This document shows positions 58,501-64,000 of a DNA stretch of 64,000 nucleotides, piece by piece; the stretch's first letter is position 1; the number at the start of each line of letters is the position of its first letter. The stretch is from positions 1 through 64,000 of the forward strand of contig JBLNBN010000064.1 of assembly GCA_050260015.1 (NCBI GenBank), written 5' to 3'. Made by a program: the position numbers and the translations under genes. Source of the DNA: JBLNBN01 sp050260015 (GTDB taxonomy: Bacteria > Bacteroidota > Ignavibacteria > Kapaibacteriales > UBA2268). Below the pieces are notes generated by a model. The model ran no database searches. It saw only the letters and a program-made list of their open reading frames with translations, and was not told the DNA's origin.

Positions 58501-60575
58501 TTTACCGTGATCGCGCCGCCGGAGTAGCCGGCTGCGTTAGCTTCGAAGATAACCGGGTAACGGCCGTCGTAATCGAGCGAAGAGCCGGATTGAACGCCGC
58601 CGGAGCCGGTAATGACGAACTTACGGGCGGTATAGATAGCGCCGCCGAACGTAGAAGCCTGGTTATTGCGGAATGCAATGTCTAAACCAAAATCGCGAGC
58701 GTTGAGCGGGAGGTCCTGGCCGCCGATGATCGGGGAGAACGTCGCGTCGGCGTTGCCGTCTACGAAGATAGCGCCGCCGGAGCCCGAACGGTTGTTTGCG
58801 AATAAGGTCGAATTGTTAATAGTAATTCTTTCGCCGCCGCCGCGTACTTGTAAACGACCGAGGGAGTTTTCGCAAAAGATTGCGCCGCCCTGCGAGTAGT
58901 AGCCGCTGTTAGTGCCTGCGATGGTGTCAGTCATAAAGCGAACGCGAGTTTCATTCGTGTTGAATTCGCCCGCTACTATTAAGGATGTATATTTTCCTAC
59001 ATAGATCGCGCCGCCTTTTGCGCCGTTAGTGTTGGCCGCGCTTTGCATATTGCTTGCAAAGTTCTTGGTTGCGCGGAAATAATCGAGTTCCTGGTTGCCG
59101 GCAGTGTCGCGCATATTAACTATTGCGCCGCCGATCTTAAGGCTCTTATTGATACCGAAGCCAACTTCTATTTGGCGGGTTTGGTCGTTTTCAGCGCCGC
59201 TCATGTAAATAGCGCCGCCATAAGCGAAGTTACCGTTAGCCTGGGGATAGAACGCCGGGTTCGTTAAGTCGTCTGTAGTTATCCAAATGCCGCCAACGAA
59301 GAATCTGCGAACGTTAGCGAGTTGAACATAGTTTCTGTCAAAAATTAAATTACGCATTCTGCCGAGGTAAACAGCCAAACGACCGTCGTCGTAAGCCTGG
59401 CGATCGAAGTCGCTAAGGGGCTCTGCGAAAGTTTCGTCGATGTTGTCTATTCTCGGGATCGGATTGTTCGCTAAGATATCCGAAGGAGTCAGATCGCGGT
59501 TCGTTATGTTCGGGTTTTTGTCGATATCGTAATTGGGGAGACCTGCAATATTTGCGGTCGGGAAGCCGCTCGGGGATTGAAGGATATTCAATGCGCCGCC
59601 GCGGTTGCGAGCCATATTGTTAGTGAAGGTCGCGTTAATGATCCAAGTACGAGAGGAGAAAGTAGTGATCGCGCCGCCGGAGCCGTTCGTCAAAGCCTTC
59701 ATTTTAGGATTGACAACCTGCGCCCATGCGCCGGACAATGTTTCGTTATAAATAGGTAAGCGATCAACCGTAGTGTCTTTGCGGAAACCGTCAAAGCTTA
59801 CGTTACGGAAGAAAGCTGCGCGGGCGCCGGGAAGCACGACAATGTGGCCCCATTCGCGGGAATTGTCGCCTGCGGGCGCGCCGATGAATTGAATTCTACC
59901 GCTAGTCACGTTTACGCTTCTTTGAAAGAGACGTTCCCAGGGACGCATTTTGATATTTACGTCCGTAAGTTCGTCCTTCAAACGAGCTGCCATAAACATA
60001 ACGGCTTGTTCAAAAGTTACCAGCAATCTGTTGTTATTGCCGCCAACGGGCGCGCCGATTTGCGTCGGTGCGTTCGCCGGGTCGACAATGTCCACGATGC
60101 GGCGGGCAGCCGTATCGAGAACAACGTTAAATACGTAGCCGTATTTAGCCGGGTTGACCGTCAATTCTCTTCTTGCCAGGTCAACGTTGATTGTGGCATT
60201 GCCTCCTTGATTGTAAAGGAAGTATGCCGGGTCGGAATAACCGTAGTACCCTGATCCGGGAGCGGTCGGGTTAAGTCCGCCTGGGTTTGCCGTGTAGGTC
60301 GCGCGTGCGAAGCCGTCGGCGATAATGCGTCCGCCCGTCGAGTCGATCATTCTACCGTTCGGGTAGAACTTGACCTTCGTTCCGGGCTCGATTATCAGCG
60401 TACCGGCTATCACGTAGTCTCGGTCGATGATGTAGACCGAGTCCTTTAGAAAGACTCGGACTTCGCCGCGAGGCACACGACCGGATACGAACACTTGCGG
60501 TTGCGCCCATCCTAGGGTGTGAGTCAGGATGCCTAAGAAGAGCACCAGAAAACTCAAACGAAACAATCGTTGCAT
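52509..60575 (-). CDS. Giant T9SS-secreted surface protein with PMP, YCF48-like and Ig repeats
   Basis: 2688 residues. Signal peptide LVLFLGILTHTLGWAQ. Residues ~300-760 and ~1165 carry repeats of GGAIYx and FxxN of the polymorphic-membrane-protein type (YGGAIYMSG, KGGAIYVGK, FGGAIYTAR). Residues ~860-1150 are at least six YCF48/BNR-like repeats (SDVVGYIVGDRGLIMKTTNG, TRGYAVGEHGTLAVTSDGG). Cadherin/He-PIG-like Ig domains lie around 2150-2360 (TWLKINKESGVLYGVPG). FELPPLPPADVFDARW near 2465 is shared with the 1060-residue protein, followed by a type A sorting domain (YSVAPNPVSNETVVEF, MLGNVVVTLAN). A strong GGAGGT precedes the ATG. Probably a long surface adhesin or structural protein. Confidence 0.85.
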   Translation of the reverse strand: MQRLFRLSFLVLFLGILTHTLGWAQPQVFVSGRVPRGEVRVFLKDSVYIIDRDYVIAGTLIIEPGTKVKFYPNGRMIDSTGGRIIADGFARATYTANPGGLNPTAPGSGYYGYSDPAYFLYNQGGNATINVDLARRELTVNPAKYGYVFNVVLDTAARRIVDIVDPANAPTQIGAPVGGNNNRLLVTFEQAVMFMAARLKDELTDVNIKMRPWERLFQRSVNVTSGRIQFIGAPAGDNSREWGHIVVLPGARAAFFRNVSFDGFRKDTTVDRLPIYNETLSGAWAQVVNPKMKALTNGSGGAITTFSSRTWIINATFTNNMARNRGGALNILQSPSGFPTANIAGLPNYDIDKNPNITNRDLTPSDILANNPIPRIDNIDETFAEPLSDFDRQAYDDGRLAVYLGRMRNLIFDRNYVQLANVRRFFVGGIWITTDDLTNPAFYPQANGNFAYGGAIYMSGAENDQTRQIEVGFGINKSLKIGGAIVNMRDTAGNQELDYFRATKNFASNMQSAANTNGAKGGAIYVGKYTSLIVAGEFNTNETRVRFMTDTIAGTNSGYYSQGGAIFCENSLGRLQVRGGGERITINNSTLFANNRSGSGGAIFVDGNADATFSPIIGGQDLPLNARDFGLDIAFRNNQASTFGGAIYTARKFVITGSGGVQSGSSLDYDGRYPVIFEANAAGYSGGAITVNIPQIWTAPNESYKANQIIRARFLNNKVGFNELITGDNRLEVRGGGAIYALNADLNLVKATEFNSNEVKNGNGAAVAMALPTTTQNRFFLTDLDNVTFNANGVAVGYASVDSVFQWTTPIPADAAMLTRFVDNRATVDPDLIDQDYGAFGTGATQIGSGTPGTTSRLLATSWTSETSGFAVGFDGTIVRFTKSGTEWNYVNSGTTLTLNDIEFTSDVVGYIVGDRGLIMKTTNGGLNWNMLTSPIGEAIHDVHFVGSQNGWAVADRGWVIMTSNAGANWQAVKITTNDLHGVFFTSTTRGYAVGEHGTLAVTSDGGFNWDFRNVSGLTGDLHKVFFNTAATGWAVGEDGTLIRTANSGTDWDFVNVNTTNDLYNIAFTGINNGFIVGEGGTVLRSGDAGATWTRDSLNDVTGTWKNWNFYDVNFPSVNVGYVVGDYGLVAAWSPSTQKWNEINPFDLAVVDVKRFHQEIMIPENGLGLGGAIYVLDSIDIDRRDRGDFLLFNRVRIQNNEAYTGSAFYSDNFNLKFVLNRSLVTGNVATSEVGVNQNAITGAVYQDNGVNTDVTGNFASSDLASATMYAEVQGPLPTNMYSEAANSIYDNRARFLIRLPDAPNTKGILAGSTGIGFGGTDTLRGNYWGNTEANVNLFVQNRKVKFIDGQEVIEYDTVVTETFFVDQNGETHLPYLWIPTADARTQGPFEFYGTTISGLSEVVKTFNYTPVPLANAEDENTPAANTIPEQLLMSGKIYDIYDKHTDIKTADYSNRRMSPIEDFAVGIPPIIARFDSTTSKGQPSLGKYVRRTTRDPFIADSMLNGVPAFAQLRALQSEWMPDSTGRFYHPIGYPLYLETKVGYYGDQFGGRWERLNNIPDFMNQSVFFVINETTGDYIRVNMTQITDESDLFRARVEIVPDLSRRNPNTLIRRSAQGLSNYGSGAFLLENLYRNAYKEDASALAGRKYHANYTEFATVPNLFSNRPGMPTSNMDQGISNTTFFAGERFKALPANVGDSIRVISRTVLWREGVNVAYRDGISFAVTRSTEPPVFTGNIKTITNERVPEFRNKVFVTEDRSYPAPQNGKYSQLEDLAIQGRDSILLVSAIDTNKFYDPRSNDGTDFSDVYPQLSYTWNVDQNSGLYRWLQADTAAASEPQRWGARGYVHFTGQPINPYVVPGGELVFVGAGNYPPTWRTVDSLRAAGVSEEMIAHFIETFRPYLHAMKYDSANARYLQQDTIDFGSNATINYAFRLFVVDSVPKFIEPGGEELAPVSVITDLATRTTAERNYTPSVYTCNFTKDGKLRANLTDKLRFQVDFNTDDEQEDSWAVNWDYRYGKTAYGFANTAVRPVDNEVIVVDTTDYDVDPLGGTPAKLVSQVRPAWMGSQYIYKYDNETTADPFAVDFTSRGQLNVRIPRAEAMAMLMPKTQTNGALNTDTVFTIVVNDGHSGKTSKLMPVFINIQPEILTNTLPSATEDFDYNPQLTDSNRRIRVFDPNFGQNHTFELIYPNDTRNTLRIDDCYDEAGVIDLNNGLKTTPTWLKINKESGVLYGVPGVTDAPKTSTVTVVVTDEDGLRAYKQFQMQVLATNHPPFALGVPDIQCVAFREPYTATIIVSDRDLLRNTGEEVLTVRLLDANDNPIPTTALDVNPKTISDTDYDDSVQVTINTNEFTLAPEADGKVTVKVEVTDGKGLKNVLVYRIQVSLQTDFVCPVTVRNAIGSFQVLEFGTSSLEISASGVTTGDGMDAPDQRFLGYIDRQLCEFELPPLPPADVFDARWSIPSTNGVHRNIFPQAQKNVIKNMIYKARVQAGGENGSTSPMYPLYISWKPENIPATTDAVRNPTGSKWYLRDAFSDGNLFSFDMANPAVNYKYTASVSAGWRTDDPTVYQVIITDPTVDGFWILHDWQSGAEDAAILKTGLYSVAPNPVSNETVVEFGLTQPANVKIEVVDMLGNVVVTLANQAFDANNHKIMWNGLGANGNKLPAAAYTIRMVAGNEISTYPVVIVR

Positions 60576-60670
60576 GTTACCTCCAAATATTAAATACTTT
60601 AGTACAAAAAATCTATTATTTGCTTATTTATCTTTGCGTAGATTATAAACTCGTCGCGTCAATTTACTAA

Positions 60671-61405
60671 TTACTCAATTTTCATGCCAAGACGCGTTAG
60701 GCCTTGCTTCGCATATGTCGCGAGCTCGCCGGTTTCGTCGTAGTCTATAGCCGCGCGGAAGGCTTTTTCGGCGTTTGCGTTGTCCTTAGCTCTTTCGTAG
60801 CAAAGGCCGGCGTAGAGCATATAGCGGGTTTTCGAGCGATTTTCCTTGGAAAAGTTCGCGGCTTCTTCATAAAGCTTCGCCGCTTCGCCCCAGGAGCCTT
60901 TTAATTCGAGAGCTGCTGCGCGGCCTGCGGCGGCGCCTTTCTCAACTATTTCCGATTCGGCCTTCGACGCGATGTCGAAGTAGCGATTTGCGTCGTCCGC
61001 TTTGCCGCCGGCAAGGTATGCGTTGCCCGCTAAAAGAGCGGCAAGCTTGCCCGCGTCGGTCGAGGAATACTCGTCGGCAATTTGAGCTAACCCTATGATT
61101 TGTTCGCCGCGTACGCGCGCCCGGGGATCGCCCTTCAAGGCTGCTTCGTATGCGCCGGAGTTATAATAGGGCATAACTCTTGACAGCGCGATCGATGCCG
61201 CTTTGTTGTTCTCGTCTGAGCGATGTTTAAGGTAGAAAATGATGCCGATTACCGCTACAAGCGCAATTCCGATGATGATTAGCGTGCGTTGGCGCTTCTG
61301 CAGGAAATTTCTTGCGGTTTGTTCCACGTCTCCGTCATTGTCAATCTCGTTGTCCAGTCCCTCGTTGTCGTAATCTTCTTGCGATAAGTCTTTACTTTTA
61401 TTCAT
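60671..61405 (-). CDS. Membrane-anchored TPR protein
   Basis: 244 residues. An acidic N-terminus, one transmembrane helix (TLIIIGIALVAVIGIIFYL) and TPR-like helix pairs (AALLAGNAYLAGGKADDANR, WGEAAKLYEEAANFSKEN, YAGLCYERAKDNANAEKAF). YfgM-like layout, so it may be a periplasmic scaffold. No motif assigns a function. Confidence 0.8.
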   Translation of the reverse strand: MNKSKDLSQEDYDNEGLDNEIDNDGDVEQTARNFLQKRQRTLIIIGIALVAVIGIIFYLKHRSDENNKAASIALSRVMPYYNSGAYEAALKGDPRARVRGEQIIGLAQIADEYSSTDAGKLAALLAGNAYLAGGKADDANRYFDIASKAESEIVEKGAAAGRAAALELKGSWGEAAKLYEEAANFSKENRSKTRYMLYAGLCYERAKDNANAEKAFRAAIDYDETGELATYAKQGLTRLGMKIE

Positions 61406-61445
61406 ATCCTTCTATGATGTAATTATTTATAATTTAATTCTTTAG

Positions 61446-61519
61446 CACGCCCGAAGGGAATCGAACCCCCAACCTTTGGAACCGGAATCCAACGCTCTAT
61501 CCAATTGAGCTACGGGCGC
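61446..61519 (-). tRNA. tRNA-Arg (anticodon CCG)
   Basis: 74 nt. The acceptor stem GCGCCCG pairs with CGGGCGT (one G-T at the end), the D arm AGCTCAATTGGATAGAGC and the T loop GGTTCGATTCC are typical, and the anticodon loop TTCCGGT gives CCG, reading CGG. The discriminator is G73. CCA is not encoded and must be added by enzyme. Confidence 0.96.
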
Positions 61520-61765
61520 ATAACTTTTCAGTTACACTTCTTTCCTAAGTGTACAAATATATAACTACCCTTCGAGTTTTCCAATTTTTATGTTCTGATT
61601 TAAATGAAATACTCGCTTATTAAACAAAATATGTAAAGTTTTTGTGCTTGTTGCTTCACACTGTCAACTTTTTTCCACACTTTGCGTAAGCGAGTATTAC
61701 ATTTTTAGAATTTATTTTTCCACATTCCACCGCTCGCAATCCTAATAGACGAACGGATGGGCTTC

Positions 61766-63877
61766 TCAGTACTTGAGAGTTTCGCGAACGGCGCGGACGA
61801 CTTCCTCTTTGCTTAAGAGGATGGCGCTCTCGAGTTCCTTCGCAAATCCTACCGGGGTAGGCTTCGAGCCCGCCCGCCGGACCGGAGCGTCGAGGAATTT
61901 AAATCCGCGCTCCGTTATTACCGAGGACACTTCCGAGGCTATGCTCGTCATTAACCTGTCCTCCTGGGCTACGACGGCTCTCGACGTTTTTGCGACGCTC
62001 GCCATCACTGTTTCTACGTCCCAGGGCACGAGGCTCCGGAGGTCGACCACTTCGCAGGATATGCCTTCCTTTTCCAGGTCCTGCGCCGCCAGTAGCGAGA
62101 GGTGAACGGCGTTGCCGTACGTTACGATCGTAATGTCCTTGCCTTCGCGGCGTATTTTAGCTTTACCGAAGGGGACGACGTAATCCGGCTTCGTAACCGG
62201 GCCGTACGCCTGCTTGAAGTTGTAGAGGAACTTCGGCTCCAGGAACATCGTCACGCCCTGGCTCCTGATCGAATTCCTTAACAGCCCCGCCGCGTCGTCG
62301 GCGAATGCGGGAGCGACTATTCGTAAGCCCGGAAGGGTTGCGAAGGTAGCTTCCAGGTTCTGCGAGTGGTAGAGCCCGCCCTGGATATACCCTCCGCTTG
62401 CCAGGCGAATTGTAATATTGGCGGAAAATTGCCCCTTGGTGCGCCAGTAGTCGTGGGAGCACTCCACTAATTGCTCCATCGCGGGCCAGAAGTAATCCGC
62501 GAACTCCGCGCCTTCGATTACTACTCTAATATCCTTATTATTATACCTGCAAAATCCGTTCGCCGTTCCGACGATAGCGTCCTCGGCTATAGGCGCGTTG
62601 AAGACTCTCCCCTTGCCGAACTCCTGCGGCAGTCCCTTCACTACGTTGAAAACGCCGCCCTTGCCGATGTCCTGGCCCCACATAAAGGTGTTTGGATTTG
62701 CCTGGAATTCCTCCTTCAGCGTCCGGTTTAAGGATTCGATGTAGGAGATTCGTTCGCCCGAGCTTGGGAGCTCGTATTCGGTGTTGTCCGCGGGCTTGTA
62801 CTTAGGCTCGGGAACGATAAAATCCAGGACGGACTTCGGGTCGGCATGCGGAGCCGCTTCGGCTTTGTCGGCGGCGCGGAAGAGCTCCTGCTTGTTCTTT
62901 TCTTCGATGGCTTCGATTTCTTCTTTAGAGGCGAGCCCGCTGTTTATTATCTTCATTCGGAATTGAAGCATCGGGTCGCGCCTCTTTACGGCGGTCAACT
63001 CGGCTTGCGAGCGGTAGATCTCGTGCCTGTCGGAATTGGAGTGCGAGCGTATCCTGTCGCAATCGGCATGGACCATGGCCGGCCCGGCGCCGGACTCGAC
63101 GTATTCGCGAGCTTCCTGGAGCGCTTTATAGCTGTCGAACGGGTCGCGCCCGTCGCAGTTGATTATCTTTAGATTTCTCATGCCCCGGTAGTTATCGCTC
63201 ACCCGGTGGTTCGCCGTCTGATCGTCGATGGGAACGCTGATGCCGTAGCGGTTGTTCTGGATAACGAATATAACCGGGAGCTTTTCAAGGCTTGCCACGT
63301 TGATGGCTTCCCAGAAATAGCCCTCCGAGGTTGCGCTCTCGCCGCTCGAGTAGTAGGCGACCTCGCCGGTCTTGTAGTACTTGGCCGCGCGGGCTACGCC
63401 GGCTGCGTGCAACGAATGGTTGCCGGTGTTCGAGGAAACGTTTTGTATGTTTAATTCCAACTTAGCGAAGTGATTGCTCATGTGGCGGCCGCCGCCGGCA
63501 ATATCGGTCTCGCGGCTCAAGCCGTTTAGTATTATCTCCTCCGCCGTGATCCCTGCGGCAAAGCATGTTAGCATGTCTCGGTAGTACGGGAATAAATAAT
63601 CGAACTTCGGCCGAAAGATCTTGCCTAACGCAAGCTGAATTCCATCGTGCCCCGCGAAGGACGCATGATAGCTCCAACCCTTTGCCATTTTTAAATATAA
63701 AGCGGCTTTGTCGTCGAGCCGTCTGCCGAGATTCATCGTCTTATACCATGATAGGATCTCTTCTTTATCAAAACCGGAGAAGTCAAATTCCGAAGTCATT
63801 TCAACTTCCACTTCCTTACCGGTGTAGTCCATTTTCACAATATTAATTTCTTCCTGCAAAATCCCGTTGTATTCCAT
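61766..63877 (-). CDS. Fused alpha/beta 2-oxoacid dehydrogenase E1
   Basis: 703 residues: E1 alpha (about 1-350) joined to E1 beta (about 370-703), as in many Bacteroidota. It decarboxylates pyruvate or a branched-chain 2-oxoacid with thiamine diphosphate. Alpha: GHDGIQLALG, GGGRHMSNHF and the TPP site YYSSGESATSEGYFWEAINV ... NNRYGIS, in which GES replaces the more usual GDG. Beta: GQDIGKGGVFNVVKGL, NAPIAEDAIVGTANG and LVECSHDYWRTKG. E2 and E3 genes are not in the window, so the substrate is undecided. AGGTAAAAGAA precedes the ATG. Confidence 0.95.
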   Translation of the reverse strand: MEYNGILQEEINIVKMDYTGKEVEVEMTSEFDFSGFDKEEILSWYKTMNLGRRLDDKAALYLKMAKGWSYHASFAGHDGIQLALGKIFRPKFDYLFPYYRDMLTCFAAGITAEEIILNGLSRETDIAGGGRHMSNHFAKLELNIQNVSSNTGNHSLHAAGVARAAKYYKTGEVAYYSSGESATSEGYFWEAINVASLEKLPVIFVIQNNRYGISVPIDDQTANHRVSDNYRGMRNLKIINCDGRDPFDSYKALQEAREYVESGAGPAMVHADCDRIRSHSNSDRHEIYRSQAELTAVKRRDPMLQFRMKIINSGLASKEEIEAIEEKNKQELFRAADKAEAAPHADPKSVLDFIVPEPKYKPADNTEYELPSSGERISYIESLNRTLKEEFQANPNTFMWGQDIGKGGVFNVVKGLPQEFGKGRVFNAPIAEDAIVGTANGFCRYNNKDIRVVIEGAEFADYFWPAMEQLVECSHDYWRTKGQFSANITIRLASGGYIQGGLYHSQNLEATFATLPGLRIVAPAFADDAAGLLRNSIRSQGVTMFLEPKFLYNFKQAYGPVTKPDYVVPFGKAKIRREGKDITIVTYGNAVHLSLLAAQDLEKEGISCEVVDLRSLVPWDVETVMASVAKTSRAVVAQEDRLMTSIASEVSSVITERGFKFLDAPVRRAGSKPTPVGFAKELESAILLSKEEVVRAVRETLKY

Positions 63878-64000
63878 TTCTTTTACCTATTGCAATTAAC
63901 TGTTTCTTAAACGATTTTTTACTTATTACATCTTTATTTACCATATAAACAAATAAGTTTAGGTCTTATTGTAATAATTGTTATGCTTAACTAAATCATT
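63878..64000. other. Upstream region of the E1 gene
   Basis: About 120 AT-rich bases before the E1 start, presumably its promoter. No clear -33/-7 pair and no other gene is seen up to the window edge. Confidence 0.4.

Noticed and set aside
52630..60254. Many plus-strand open frames across the 2688-residue gene
   Set aside because: They lie opposite one continuous coding frame with clear domains, and none has a signal, motif or ribosome site.

Overview
The window looks like a chromosomal segment of a Gram-negative member of the Bacteroidota/Chlorobiota/Ignavibacteriota (FCB) assemblage, possibly Kapabacteria-like; the exact lineage is inference. Evidence: several secreted proteins end in type IX secretion (T9SS) sorting domains; two promoters fit the ATTG/TTTG-N19-20-TAnnTTTG pattern of Bacteroidota sigma factors; outer-membrane barrels and lipoproteins are common; and a fused alpha-beta 2-oxoacid dehydrogenase E1 is present. 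Most genes are housekeeping genes in short, often overlapping operons.

Layout. 1-1.0 kb: a partial nucleotide-cyclase-like gene running off the left edge. 1.0-5.0 kb: groES-groEL with a CIRCE operator, embedded in intergenic DNA full of short palindromes and direct repeats; a DUF559 nuclease-like gene here sits between inverted palindromes and 82-bp direct repeats. 5.0-7.5 kb: one T9SS-secreted WD40-like gene split by a frameshift. 8.0-17.6 kb: glycosyltransferase, MoxR ATPase, a DUF4397-like lipoprotein, HAD hydrolase-dnaG, and a MalK-like ATPase-cysS pair. 17.7-25.9 kb: a 1329-residue multi-PAS sensor kinase and the SbcCD repair nuclease. 26-30 kb: purine nucleoside phosphorylase, YggS, DapB, a secreted protein and UppP. 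30.2-33.4 kb: three tandem CsgG-like/TPR lipoprotein paralogues. 33.5-36.0 kb: an LCP-family protein, a SixA-like phosphatase and an outer-membrane protein. 36.1-37.0 kb: an IS200/IS605-type (RAYT-like) transposase followed by three tandem palindromic units. 37.1-40.4 kb: a membrane winged-helix protein divergent from an ABC-2 exporter operon. 40.6-45.2 kb: envelope proteins, a DEDDy exonuclease and two glycosyltransferases. 45.2-60.6 kb: a large block of T9SS-exported surface proteins. 60.7-63.9 kb: a TPR membrane protein, tRNA-Arg(CCG) and the fused E1 dehydrogenase.

The most unusual region is 46.0-60.6 kb. Four secreted proteins, one of 2688 residues, are encoded on the minus strand with spacings of -1, 11 and 85 bp and a strong terminator after the last. 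Two carry cohesin-like beta-sandwich segments, one carries a dockerin-like segment (GDGDAD ... DVNHNG), and two share an ELPPxPPADxFDAR module. I infer a self-assembling extracellular surface structure exported by T9SS; no cohesin-dockerin interaction has been shown. The second notable item is the transposase with its three-unit, multi-hairpin array and probable dispersed relatives elsewhere in the window.
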